Positions 29,108-42,612 of a stretch of DNA of 64,000 bases are shown here, piece by piece; positions within the stretch are counted from its first letter, which is position 1; each line of letters opens with the position of its first letter. Position numbers and translations under genes: made by a program. The stretch covers positions 1 to 64,000 of the forward strand of contig NW_002476508.1 in assembly GCF_000189635.1 (NCBI RefSeq), given 5' to 3'. This stretch comes from Tetrahymena thermophila SB210 (Eukaryota > Ciliophora > Oligohymenophorea > Hymenostomatida > Tetrahymenidae). The notes beneath the pieces are model-generated. The model did no database searches. It was not told the origin of the DNA and saw only the letters and a program-made list of their open reading frames with translations.

Positions 29108-29598
29108 ATCCTAATTGAAGGAGAAAGACACAACAGTTTGTCTCTCTTCAGTTGAAGATTCTTCTTTTAAGAACTCTTCTTTCTTTACTTGCATTTTCTT
29201 TGCAACCAACCTACATCTTTTTTATGATAAAAATCTTTTCTTATCTTTAAGCGAGCCAATCTTTCTGCTCGTGTTTTTTAAATGCAACTCTTACAACTAT
29301 AATAAAGCTTTCTTAATCACCTATATACATCTTCTTATAAATTAATTAATATAAACATACATATATATATAATAAATCTTTCTTAGTACCTTCGCTATTC
29401 TTTAGAAGGTCCAATGCTTTATAATTTCTTAGCTAGCTTCTTGCTCAATCCTTCTTTCTTGGAGCAATTTACTTTTACTTTCACTAATAACACCAATTTC
29501 TATTATAACCAACTTCGGAGAATAACCGGCCAAACCCTTCTGTTTTATCCAAAAAAACTCAAAATTATAAAATCAATAATATCAAGTTAATCCTACCA

Positions 29599-29629
<31 letters not shown>

Positions 29630-32485
29630 GCAAGGCTAAAAGTCATCTAAATATACTTAATAATATATAAAATAATACTATGCAATTAAATTTCTGCCTG
29701 AAAAAATAACCAGCCAGAGGCATTTGAGCCTAGATAAGTAACATTAAGTTGAATTCAGTAAATAAGAATAATTAATTAGATCCTTTCTTAAGCATATTGC
29801 ATAATTACAAACTTTTTTTACCTAAAAATAAATTGATTAATCAATTGATTGATCTATTAAAAAATAAAAATATACATTTATATCTATCTAATCCAACCTT
29901 TACATAAAATCAATCACAACAATAATAAATAAATAAAATTAACATATAAAAAATTGCTAATTGTATCCCAAAATTTGTTCATTCATTCATTCATTAAAAT
30001 ATTTGTGTTGCAAGTTTTATAGCTTTCAAAATTAATTTTAAAACTTCTTTTTTATTCAATTTAATTATTTCTTGAATATCAAGAAAACTGAGCATAAATG
30101 ATATATAAAAATATCTCTTTTGGTAGAATATAGTTTAATAACAAAGCTAAGCCATACAAAACAAAGCTAAATAGAACACAAACAAACAAACTCGAATTCT
30201 TCACAAAAAGAGAAAACATTAAAAAAAAATACTTTTGTATAATTTAATAATTTGATATCAAATTTTTTAATTTTTTAAATAGTCCATAAATTTGAAAAAC
30301 TGAGTAAAGAGAGCAATCACAGTATTTGTAAAGTATTGTATTATTTTTTATCTTGATTTTTTTAAGATAATGTCTCATGCTTTAAATAATTTATGGATAT
30401 TGTGCATGAAATTAGTAAACAGTAAATATTAAAAAGATTAACATAGAAATCAATTAATTTTCCTCAGACATAATTTATCAGATTTGATAAATATTATTTT
30501 GATTAGTAAAAATAGGAGAAGTGGAATTATTTAAATAAAAAAACAAACAAATAAATATAGTCTGATTAAACATTATCTTAATACTAAGTTATTAAAAATT
30601 ATCAATAAACCATTTTTTTTTTAAATGATAAACAGCAAATAAGCTTTGCAATTAACGACAACTTATTAAAATTATTTATTTACTTGGTTTATATTTTCTT
30701 TTCGATATAGCTTACAATAAAATTTTCGATAAAGCCAAGAAAAATAATAAATTTAATTATCAAATCAAACAAAATAATCACTTTCGCTATTTTATTGATT
30801 TATAAAAGATTTAAATATATCTCAGTTTTGTTAATAAATATAAGAAAATTTTAATTATCTTATTAATAAATATTCAAAAAGTTACCTTTATTCGTAATAT
30901 ATTCATTCTCTCATTTCTTCCCATAAAAAGATTGAATCAATGCTTGATCGCAAAATATTTAATTTGAGAGTATTTCCAAAAAATGTATTTAATTAAATAT
31001 TATTTTATAATTCATTTAACTACACTTGATTTGATTTAGATAAAAAAACAATTAAAAAAAATACTTTATTTGAATACATTTTTATAAGTGGACAAAAAAA
31101 TTATAAAGATTTAGAGGAAAATGATTGATTAATTTTATATATGTATGTAATGTTATTTGATTTGATTAAATGACTGACCGACTTTTCAATTTTAATTTTA
31201 TTTTACCAAATCAGAATGAAATAAAAAATAAATGTATATCTTACAATTTATTAGAGACTACTTTGTTACTTATTTAGTTAGCTTAGATAGCTAGAGATGT
31301 GGCTAGTTTTTATTTTACATGAAAAGTTAATTGAAATAGAATCTTACATCAAATAATTTACTTTTAAATTAGCTATTCAAATTAAAGGCAATTGCCATTT
31401 ACAATTTCTCATTCTTAAAAAAAAATTTATTTTCATTTTATCTAAGTTGATTAGATAGAAATCCTACATTCATTTTTACCTTTTTAAATATACTTCTATA
31501 TTAGAAAAAAGAAATTGATAATTGTAACACAAAAAGTTGAATATTATTTTTTGCTTTGAAGCCTTTATGTGATATTAGCTAATTTTTGATTCTCCCTTTC
31601 CCCAAAGTGCTTTAAACGAATGAATAATAAATGAGAGAACTTAGTTATATATATAATAAATTTTTAGATATTCAGTGATTATTACAAATTTTGATTAAAT
31701 TTAATTAAATTTTTTATAATTTCTATAAGAAATTTTTTTAATTAAATTCAATCAAATATGACATCAATTATATCATTCTTTTCAATAATAATATATTTTT
31801 TTTCTCATTCTTTAGCAATTATAGAGGACTGACTATACATAAATATATTTATAATTTCGCTCCAAATTCAACATATCGTAATCAAATCAGTCTCACTGAC
31901 TATTTTTATATCTGATCGTTCACTTTTTCCTACAAATTTAAATATGTTTTTACTGATTTGTAATTTATTATACAAAATCTAATTGATTTATAATTATAAT
32001 TATTTATATTACGAAATTATTAATTAATTAAAAGGAAAATTTAATAATTGGCCTCCTATCAAACAGAAATTATTGCTCTTATTATTTATTTTTTTATAGA
32101 TAGATTATAGGCAGATTTACAAATTTATATAAAATTATGTTCTTTTAGCATTTGATTATCTTAATATTTTTCAAATTCTATAAGTAGTAACATTTAATTA
32201 AACAATAGACTTTAATCAATAAAATAAATAAAATGAGCTAAATATTTCAAGAAAATTAACGATCCTAATTTTGATTTCTTAAATATTTGTTCGGAGTGTG
32301 TAGGAATTAGAAATAAACATCATTCAAAAATATATATTCAAGAATTTTCAATATTTTTAACGAATATTTCTAATTAAATTATCAAATCCATTTAATCAGT
32401 CTATTGATATTTTGTTTCTTTGTTTGTATGTTTATTTCTTCTTTTTTAATACTTCGAAAACAATAAATAGATAGAAACGAAAATA
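29108..32485. other. Intergenic, 3.4 kb, no gene seen
   Basis: The first ~430 bases are T/C-rich on the plus strand and probably include the 3' untranslated region of the 151-aa gene. A stem of GCGAGC with GCTCGT (29251-29272, one G-T pair) is followed by T6. An AATA tetranucleotide repeat occupies 29599-29629. The rest is featureless AT-rich DNA up to the start of the RING/B-box/TLDc gene. Confidence 0.5.
29599..29629. repeat. AATA tetranucleotide microsatellite
   Basis: Seven or more uninterrupted AAAT/AATA units form a simple sequence repeat in non-coding DNA. Confidence 0.9.
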
Positions 32486-35400
32486 ATGTTCAGATAAGAT
32501 CCTTATTCTAAGATTCAAGGATAGTTTGATTAAAATTGTTCATTTTGCAATACTCGAGTAGTAGATCCACTTGTTTTAAACTGTAATCATGAAGTCTGTT
32601 TTAGCTGTGCATGCTAAAAGGAAAAAATATGCTAGAATTAGTATTGCATTATTTTTACTATCCTTTAATATGTTTTATGATGCTTATCTAAATTTGCAAA
32701 TTATTCATAAATATTAATATAATTTTTATTTTGAAATAACTTAAATAAATAGATAATCAGCATTTATTGAATGCATTGTTTGCAAAAGTTGCACTTTCAT
32801 TAATCAGCTTCATTTTTCTAGTAGTCGCAATAAATAGATTAGCCATGGATTTAATATACCATATGAATAGCAAGAAAAGTAGAAAAATAATAATGATAGC
32901 AACTTTTAGGTTAGAGGAGAGTGCAATTTCATTAGAATGGCTAGACAATAAAGTAGTCTAACTAATCTTCATAGTAAAAGCAGTAATGAATAATCTTATG
33001 CCATGGATAAGTGCATGAATTATTTAGAATTAGGATAAAAGGATAAAAGCTATAATTTAGATTAAAACTCATAACTATCTTAAACTGCTATAAAACAAAG
33101 TTATAATTAAAATATTTTACAAAAATGCTAAGCAATCAAGAAAAATAACAATTAATCTGCATCACCAAAAGTGATAGGAAGATGCAGTAGTGAATCTAAA
33201 TTAGTAAAACCAACTCAAAATATGAATAACAGCAATAACTACAATAACAATAATAAAAATTGTAATGTTATTAATAGCGCTCAAAAAATACCAAATTTCA
33301 ATTAATTAAAGTCTAACTAGAATCCATCCTCATCCTATCTTAATATCTTCTCAAGTCGCTAAAACTAGCAACATTAGCAGATGCCTTTCTAATAAGAAAA
33401 CTATGAAAACAGGTCACTGAAAAACAACTGCATAACTCCTGAAAAGATAACTGAAAAGTTATTAGACATGTCACTAGTAGACTCTTCAAATAGATGCAAA
33501 AGTTAGAGAAATTACACAATCAGCCCAAATAAATTTAATGCTGAATCCCCGATATATCAACAGAATAATACTTACCAGAAGCCTTAATTAAGCAGCGATA
33601 AGTTAGAATAATAAATTCCTATACTTTAGGACTAGATGCTAAAATAGAAGAACAACGATTCATTAAATTAAAATTGCCTTACTTAAAGTTAAATTAAGAA
33701 AAATAATATAGAATTAAGTGAATGTATTGAGCACAAAGAGCCATATAGCTTATTTTGTGAAACAGACAAAAGATTGTGTTGTGTGAACTGTGTCTACAAG
33801 GGATAAGGGAGCCACAAGAACCATAATGTGATGCCTTTAAAGCAGTCATTTAATTTACTAAAATAAGAACTAGGTAATTTTAAATCTAAACAAAAAGACA
33901 AGCTGCACTAAATAGACGAAGCAATCAGAATTCAAACTTTGAATAAGCAGGAAATGCTTAAGACATTTTTAAGCTTTAAAGAAGTAGCAAATAAGGAGTT
34001 TCAAAAATTGATTTAAGCTATTTAGCAGAGACAGTAAGTAGTTCTGGAGGAAATAAATTCATCATTCTCTTAAAAACTTCTAGTAATATATATTATCTGT
34101 TAGAATGATAATTAGAATTTTATCAAATTTAGATTTATAATTCATGAACTAGAAATTTGCATTTAGTTTAATAAAAAACCTGTTTTTAATTTTACAAATC
34201 CCGACACGAAAAGCTTTTAATTTAGAAACAAATCATATATTTGATCAGATATACCTATTACTATTTTACTATTAAAGGTTTCTTTTTCTTTTAAATTGAT
34301 AAAAAATACAAAATTTATCTCGATCAAGTTAATGGAGCAATTTTGTGGTAAATTAAAATTTTATTACACTATGAGGGATTTGTTTGCATTTAAATAGAAA
34401 ATTAATCTTATCCAAATAAAACTATCAATCCATTAAACATTATCTTAGTTAGTTAGTTTCGCCGATTTCATTAATATTTTAAATTTTAAATAGGAAACTG
34501 ATGACAACCTTAAGTAACTTTAAGAAATTAGAGTAGAATTCAAAAACTTTAAAGAGATAGATAGCTAATTAAAAAACGGAAATTTCTAACAACAAGTTAA
34601 GGTTTATTCTGCAAAATAGTAGCTTTCTAAATCTCTTAAAGTATTTGAGGGGATATAAATTATAGAAAATACCAAAGAAGAAATAAATTTATTTGATTTC
34701 TAAACTAAGCACCAACTATTACAAGATATAAACTAGCTTGGTAGAATCAAAAATACTAAAAAAATAACTCACAATTAAGCTCAACAAAAGTCCACTTATT
34801 CATCTAATTGCAATATTTTGAAATCCTCTTCCTCTTTTATTGGAAGCAACTAGAAAGCGAAAATGGAAGAAGATAACATTATTGATTTAAGTTAAATGCA
34901 ACATTTAGAATAGACTACGCAAAGAAATTTAGATTTAAAGTTAAGTCTAAATGCAGCTGGTGTGAGAGCATCTCTAGAAACACCTAGTGGGTAAAACTCT
35001 GTTAATTCTAGGTAACGAAACCAATCGAATACCTAAAAATCAAATTCTCTATCACAAACAAATTTTTCAAATTAAGTTTAACAACAATAACCAAAAATAA
35101 ACGTGAATTAAATAATTTAGAGTATTCCTCACACAAATAATATCTTACCCGCAAAGGACTAGATTCAAAAATAAAATAACATTACTCCTCCTTAAATGGA
35201 TTATAATATGAATATTTTTGTAGCTGATCAACTTAATTAATAGAACACAGTTTAAACAGAAAGATAGTCATGCTCATCTTAAGTTTCAAAAAAAAGTTTT
35301 ATGTTTAACGATAAGCCTCCTTTGAATGTAATCAAGAAACAGTAAAGCAATTTTAAAATGTAAACAACAAATGATGTAAATTTGAATGGAACACCAAACA

Positions 35401-37191
35401 TTTAATTCAATCAATGTTTAAATAATTAAATCAAGGATAATTAAGTGAAATAAACTAAGGAGAACCACCCATCTTCCTCACTCTTTTTATCGAATGATGG
35501 AAGTTATTTAAATATTTAATCTCAAAATAATGTAAATAGAAACATGCCTTTAGAAGCTTAAACAAACAAAAGTGAGGCATCGATACAAAATTAAGTATTG
35601 TATTAGACTTAAAGTGGTCATTACTCCACTAAAAAGACTTAATACAGTTCTCTTTCTCAAAACAATCAAAATAATGGAAAATTTGCTTCACTTACAGCAC
35701 AAATTAAATAAATAACTTAAAATGTTCCTGACTTTTTTGAAAATGATGACCGTGACGTCATTGAAATACAAGAAAGTGATAAGGAAAACGCATTGCAAGA
35801 GCCTGAAGAATAAATGAGATATCTTAATTCTGTAAATTCAAATTTAGAATAAAAAACTACCTAATCAAAGTAATAAGAAAATTTCAACCTTACAAAGAAT
35901 TCAACTATAGTAAAACAAAGTTATTTAATTAAATCGACGACTGATGATTTTAACAGTCCAATAGTGGCTACTTTCTAATAAGAAGCAAAGTAAAGACCTT
36001 CTATCCAAAAAAATGTGCCATAAAATATTTAATAAAATAAAGTTTTTGAGGATAAAACTTATTAGATATTAAACCAAACACAGTAAAACAGCAGTTTTAA
36101 CAACAATATAACAAATTCATGTCTGCTTAATATGACTCAAATGTCTAACAAGCAACAGCTAGAAAACATGAAAAATTTTTAAAACTCTTGCAACAAAAGC
36201 AATACAAGCTAAATACAAAACAAAAAAATCAATGGCAGTAAATAGTTTTTTAATGATGAAAGCATGGAAAACAGTTGTGAAGGAAACAAAGAATTAATCC
36301 AGTAACTAAATGCAGAAATACTTAACGAGAATTTTACCCTCGAAAGTGATTAAAAAAAAGTTACTTTATGTGCATAATTAATTGAAAGTAAGAATTTAAA
36401 AGTAAATGACTCTGATCAGGTTGGAAATATTAACTCACAATAATTTAATAATTATACCTGTAATAATTTCTAATAGAATAATCAATCTATTCTATTTAAT
36501 TAATCAAAAATATTAGATTCTCAAAGTAGAAATTAGCTTTTAGGAATTTTACCATTCAAATTGAGATCAAGTAATCTAATTTATTCTATGAAAGAAGATA
36601 AATTATCATCAGATGATTTTCATGAAAAATGCGATGGAAGAGGACCTTACATTATTTTAATTAAAGCTAACTCATTCATATTTGGCTATTATTCTCCTAT
36701 TTCATTCGTTTAATGTGATAAATACATAACATGTTCTAACAGTTTTATTTTTTCCCTAAGCAATATCTATAATACTTCGCCTTTAATATTCCCTATTAAG
36801 CAAGATAAGAAGTTCATAGCACTCTATCAGAGCATTAAGAATCCTTGTTTAGGAAGCACTCTATAGAACAAGCAAGATTTATGGATCAAGTAAAAAATAA
36901 AATCATTAATTACAATTTTCTTTAAAATAGTTACATTGAAGTCAATTTATATGAATAATATTAACATATTTTATTTAAAAATAGCTTTGATGACCCAAGA
37001 AACTCAGTCTCATGTTTAGGTATGATTGATTATTCAAATGGTCAAATTTATTTATTTATAAATATATATTTGTATAAATTTAAGGTTATGCTTACTAATT
37101 AGATGGTTAATATGAAGGAAGCAAAATATTAGCTGGGTAATACACAGATTGGAATGTGCAAGGCATAGAAGTCTACTAAATAACATAATGA
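32486..37191 (+). CDS. RING/B-box zinc-finger protein with C-terminal TLDc domain
   Basis: Exons are 32486-32640, 32753-34082, 34494-36889, 36985-37019 and 37085-37191, giving 1340 aa. The N-terminus has a RING-like finger: CSFC, then LNCNHEVCFSC, with a final CIVC pair across intron 1 (about residues 17-62). A B-box follows at about 376-415, reading CIEHKEPYSLFCETDKRLCC, then VNC and a SHKNHNV end, with a helical, probably coiled-coil segment to about 494. A ~670-residue Asn/Gln/Ser-rich linker leads to a TLDc domain (about 1167-1340) with LLGILPFKLRSSNLIYSM, GRGPYIILIKANSFIFGYYS, SFIFSLSN and the closing ILAGQYTDWNVQGIEVYQI. RING and B-box together suggest a ubiquitin-ligase-like protein; TLDc domains bind V-ATPase or act in oxidative-stress responses in other eukaryotes. 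Exon 4 is only 35 bases. Domain calls are by motif reading. Confidence 0.87.
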
Positions 37192-39777
37192 AGACATTTT
37201 TAAATATAAAAATATGTAATTATAAAATCTTCTTAGCGAAGAAAAAACAGATAAACAACAAAACCATTTCTCCAAAGTTAAAATTTTTTGGAATAATTTA
37301 AGTCTAATTCCATGGATTTGAATGTAAGTGGAATAATAAATAAAGTGAAGGACTCAGGATTATTAATTATGCGAAATTAGCGAGTTGTAGAATTTTTATT
37401 TACCTGGTATTCAATTAATGGAATTAGCAGTAAGTATGATTTAATTATTTACTTACTGACTCTATTTATTTGTAAATAATATTTTGTTTTTTATTTTAAT
37501 TAAAATAGAAAGAAAATTAATAAATTTATACTCCTTCTTTCTTACTCACTGATTCCATTTTTTTATTTTAAATAACCGGTCAGCTCATTTAAAAAATTAT
37601 TTATCTACGCTAACTTTTGGTTAATATTTTTTTTGTTTGCTTAAACATTTTAATTTTTCAAGCTCAAGTCTATTTCATTTTATTTACTTTAAAACTGTAA
37701 TTGATTGTTAAAGCAAAGCTAGTATTTCTTTTCATAAATTGTATTTTTGATAAACCTTTACTTAAAAATATAGACCTATCAATCTATAAATCAAAAATCA
37801 TTATTATTTACATATTTACATATAATAAATAATCAAATTTTATAATTTGTTATCAGAATAAGTAATATTCTAGAATTAAAATAAATTTACCAAAATAATA
37901 TGAATACCTCTGTAATCATTATTATTTCTTTCTAAATAATCAATTTTAGTAATAGCTTTCAATCAATTTTCTTTCCTAATTGAGAATCAAAATTCTACCA
38001 TTTATTTTTCTTACGTTACTTTTTTAATGAAATAAATCATCAAAGTATGATAAATATAAGAAGATTGTGTAACCATGACAAAAAGTTTTATATAAAATTA
38101 TTTTTTATCATAGTGTTAAGTAAGATCTCAGGTTCGCGTTAATAAAAAAAAATATTTCTAAAAAAATATTACACTTTTCTTAAAATATTAAATTAATTAA
38201 TAGTTAATCTAGTATTTCTATTAATAAATTTTATTTTTGATTAACTTTTATTCAATAAACATGATTAACTGTGATATTATCTTAATACATTATTGTGAGT
38301 AATTTAAATTTAAAGTTTATTTTATTTGTAAATAATATTCTTGAAAATAAAAAAAATTTGCCAAAATAATATGAATACCTCTATAATCATTAATTGTTAT
38401 TTATTTTAGATTGTAACTTTTATTAATAACTTTCAATCAATTTTCTCTCCTTATTATACATATTATAGAAAAAATTAAACCATTTATTAATTTATTTATT
38501 TATTTAGATTTGCTATTTTAATGAAATAAACAATCATAACTCTATATTAAGTAAAATAAAAATATGAAATTAATTTACCTAAAAATAACAAAAATCTTTA
38601 ATTATTTAAATTTTATCATAGTACTAAGTAAAAGTTCAGGTTCAGATTTATTAAAAAATCAATATTTTTAAAAACGATTACGCTTTTCTTAAAATGTCAA
38701 GTGTATAAATGGACTTAAATTTTATTTAATGTAATCAAAAATTATTATATAATTGAAAAATAAGCAATATATAATAAAAAACTTAAAACCATATAGTAAA
38801 ATTCTTTAATTCCTTAATTGATTATCTATATCATCATAAAATTTCAAAAACAAATTTAAATCTTAAGTAAATACAAAAATATTTATTTTATTATCACAAT
38901 CATAATAAATATTACAAACTTGGCTATATAATAGTAAAGTATTTGAATCAATCAAAAGAGGAAAGTTTATTTACATTTTTGCAATTATTTTCATAACTGT
39001 AAATATTTATAAAAGCAAGTTTGTGAATTATTTTATATTTCTGTAATTTGTAAACAAAATAAAAAAAATAGAGTAGAAAGAGAAAATAGAATAATTTTAG
39101 ATCGTTAATTAATTAGTTAGTTAATAAGTTATATAGCTACAGTAATTTTAATTTAAATTACATCAACTTTATTTATTTATGATAAAAATTTTTTTTGTGA
39201 AGAGAAAATTTATTTTTAAATTTGTAGATATATATTACTAATTTTTTAAATATAAAATAATTAATTTACTATAAAATTACTGAATTAATTTATTTTTATA
39301 ACTATTTTTAAATCTATAAGAGAAATAAAATAGCACTTTAAGTTTTATTTGACCCAGCAAAATTTTCCAATCTATTTAAATTTAGGTCAGCTTGTTTGAA
39401 GAATATATATGTATTTTTGCTAAACTAAAACTTCTAAATTTGATTTATTGAGTTCAGTGATTTGCTATAATTGAATATAGAAGAATGTAATATATTAATA
39501 ATTCAATCACTTTCAGATATATATATAAATGAGAGTAAGTTGTAAAGCTCTAATTAAATTTATAGTTATTGTTGATAGATGTTGTAATTTAATGAAGCAA
39601 AATAATCAAAAAGAATATACCCCATAAATAACCACTACATAATTAGTCAACCACCCTTACTCACTTAATCAACAAAGAAATACTAGCCTAATAATAGTGA
39701 TAAGAATTTTGTATTTTTTTTCTCATTTTTATTTGAGTTAGATAAATAAAATTAATATATTTAAATAAATAAATTTT
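37192..39777. other. Intergenic, convergent 3' ends, contains a ~480-bp duplication
   Basis: This spacer of 2.6 kb lies between two genes that end toward each other. It contains an imperfect direct duplication (about 37725-38190 and 38215-38700). Nothing coding was found. Confidence 0.55.
37725..38700. repeat. Imperfect tandem duplication, unit ~470-510 bp
   Basis: Copy A (about 37725-38190) and copy B (about 38215-38700) share ordered blocks: AAATTTACC/AAATTTGCC then AAAATAATATGAATACCTCT, then AATAGCTTTCAATCAATTTTCT against AATAACTTTCAATCAATTTTCT, then CATAGT..TAAGTAA, CAGGTTC and CTTTTCTTAAAAT. Spacing drifts from 471 to 508 bases through small indels. Neither copy encodes anything recognisable. 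Confidence 0.8.
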
Positions 39778-41678
39778 TCAGATATTCTAATCCAAATATT
39801 GGCAGAGTTTTTTATTTTTATCAATGGCTTAGTCAATATAATTTCTAAAATCGCCCCATCCGAGCTCTGTCAATTCTTTTTACCTCAAATCTTTTGTTAT
39901 ATCGATACATAGCTTATCAATCAATTTATTTATATTATCCAATGCAGCTCTGTTTTTCTTGCTTTTTACTATTTTTTCTCTAAATACTTCTCTTAGAATT
40001 TCTTTAATATTTGAAACATCAACTAACCCGTTTGTTGGTTTCTCAAATTTTTCAAAGTTTCTTTTTAAATTGCTCTTGAAAACATGCCCACCAGTTCTAA
40101 TTTTTTTATTTTTTAAAATTTCAACTTAAATATAACCAAATTTATTTCAAATTTAAATTTTCTACTACCCCTTTTAATTATATCATAATAAATTAATAAA
40201 ATAGGGTAGTGACAAACGAAAAAAACAAACAAATAAACTCAGACAAACAGATATGTGGCAGTAGAACTTAAAAAAAATTTACATTTGATAATAAAAACAA
40301 AAGCTTTACCAACCTGAAAAAATACCCATAAGAATAAATAAATTAATATTACCTATCTTCACTACAGAGGTATCTGATCCATTCTTTTCTATCTATTGTC
40401 TTTGATTAATCTTCGTCAATATTATTCATTTCAGCTATTACTTTAAACGTATTAGGTTCTTCGTCCTCATAAATCCAAAGTAAAATTCTGAGATCTTGAA
40501 CACTCAATCTATTTTTGTTATTTACATCACTTGCACTAAATGCACACCATGCTCTCATTACATCCAAGTAGTCTCTTTTGTGGATATTCAAATCTTTAAT
40601 ATCATCTTAGTAAACATTCATATCCTAAAACCTTTTACTTGTTTCTACTATTACAGAAAATAGATATCCTATTAATTCTTTATCTTCAAATTCACTTAAT
40701 TAATTGTAAAGTAGTTCTTTTAATTGATCTCCTTTGATTACAACCTATCCTTTACTTTCTCTCATAAAATCTTGGTCATACACAGAAATAATTTCTTTCA
40801 TGCGTTTTTTGGCATTAGGGTAGCTTTAAGTACCTGAAAACCTTTTGTTAAACAATTAAGAAATTATTGAATCGTTCTAAAAAAAGAAAGGGCTTTCTTA
40901 AATTAATATTATTTGCAATGCAAAAAAAGTAAGGCCAATATAAATAAAATTTTTCTGATGAAAGAATCTTCTTACTTTAAAAGGAAGTCTTAAAATTCAA
41001 AATTTCTATTAATCCAATCAGCGAATTCCTCAAAGTCAATATGGCGTGAATGATCTTTGTCTATCATCAAGAAACAAGCATCTGCTAAAGATTCTAAAAA
41101 TTCAATTTTAGGAACAGGCACTCCTACTACTTTGCATAAACTCTTTATCACAGACGAGATAGTAAAAATAAGCTCTTGTTTCTCAATTGTGTTTGAGGAA
41201 TCAAAATCAAATAGTCGATATACAAATTGTATTTTATTTTCGAAAGTATCTCCACTAAATAAAGCGAAGCAAGCGAGACATTCATAAACATCAGCTATTT
41301 TTGATAGATTAAAATGATTGTTTACAAAAAAGCGCATATTTATTTGCTAATAATTCACAAATTTGATAAAATCAAAATTATCCATGAATAAATTATATCA
41401 AAAATCAAAGACATTTTTTAATTACCCATTTTTAACTCTTTATTATTGGAAACCTGCTCAGAGAGCTTATTAAATATTGGCTCTGTATCATCCATTAGAA
41501 TTCCAAAAATTTAATCGAATTCTTCATAAAATAATCTATAAGAAGTCGGATACTGCTAATCTATTATCTCGATGCATTCGTAGAGTTCTTTTAATGTGAT
41601 TTTTTTAAGCGAAAATAATTACTCTTCTAGAATTTAACTTATTTGTTTTTGGTTTGCCTTTTCCAATAACTGGCCCAT
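39778..41678 (-). CDS. EF-hand calcium-binding protein with Met-Gly N-terminus
   Basis: On the minus strand the exons are 41678-41426, 41294-40976, 40892-40353 and 40096-39778, giving 476 aa. The N-terminus MGQLLEKANQKQIS has Gly at position 2 and Ser at 14; it could be an N-myristoylation site, though position 6 is Glu, which weakens this. Three canonical 12-residue EF-hand loops are visible: DFDSSNTIEKQE (114-125), DKDHSRHIDFEE (163-174) and DEDQSKTIDRKE (349-360). A fourth, SDVNNKNRLSVQ, is degenerate. The C-terminal ~105 residues are basic and helical. Family resemblance is to the large ciliate class of EF-hand proteins; no kinase or other catalytic domain is attached. The exon 1/exon 2 junction is the one uncertain splice. 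The gene is divergent from the transporter pair on its right. Confidence 0.85.
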
Positions 41679-42612
41679 ACACTTAATATTAAAACTTATA
41701 ATTGTTAGTTGAATAGATAAAGAAATTAATTTGATCAGTATTAATTAATAATCTTATCACTCACTAATTCACTTAATAAATAGCTGTATAATACAGTTAT
41801 TATACAAATTTATAATCTTATAATAAATATAAAGTTGTTACTCAATATTTCTCTCAGTTTTCATTCATTCTCTCCATCCATCTTTTAATAAAATAAGTAT
41901 TTTCTATCTTTATTTTTCTACAACATAGGAGATTATAAACATTTCATTAAATACTCCGTCATTAAATAAAATATCAGTTTGTTAGTAAAATTAAATAATT
42001 ATTATTAACTACTAGCAAATTTATTACAAATGAGAAGCTATTGTAAACATCTCTTTAGTCTAAAATATTCAAATTCATTTTATTTCTTTACTCAAAAAAT
42101 GTTATTTATAAAATTGTATAAATCTTTTAACTGATAGAACAAATTTTTACAAATTCATTATAAATAGTATATGGATAAACTTATTTTTTGTTAATTTAAG
42201 TAAAACATTGAAAACTATGATATTAATTTTTAGCTGTTATAAATAGCTCTCATAATTTAAAATATTCAAAATTTTTTTATTTATTTAAATAAAATTTTTA
42301 TCAATTAAAGATATAATTCAAATTACTTCCAAATGTTAAATTAAAGAGGATATTACAAAAATTTTGTCTTTTTTTACCTTTTTAATCATTTTTGTAATGC
42401 TAAAGCCTGTAAAAAAGCTCTTAAAATTTCTACAGATTAATATTTTTTGTGTGCTTTAAGAAGAATTATTTTAATTTTGATTTAAAAAAAATATTTTAAA
42501 TTTAAAGCATTTAAATTTTAATTAATAATAAAATATATTTCACACAAAAAAAGTTAAACAAGTAAATAATTTATTTTTTTTAGAAACAAATACTTGAATT
42601 AATTAGTAAACT
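41679..42612. other. Divergent promoter region, no gene seen
   Basis: These 934 bases lie between the start codons of the EF-hand gene (leftward) and the first transporter (rightward), so both promoters should be here. The sequence is AT-rich with short inverted AT stretches. I see no defined regulatory motif. Confidence 0.5.

Noticed and set aside
32757..32961. Plus and minus standard-code frames of about 63 codons
   Set aside because: They are shadows of exon 2 of the RING/B-box/TLDc gene, which reads in another frame with TAA/TAG as Gln.
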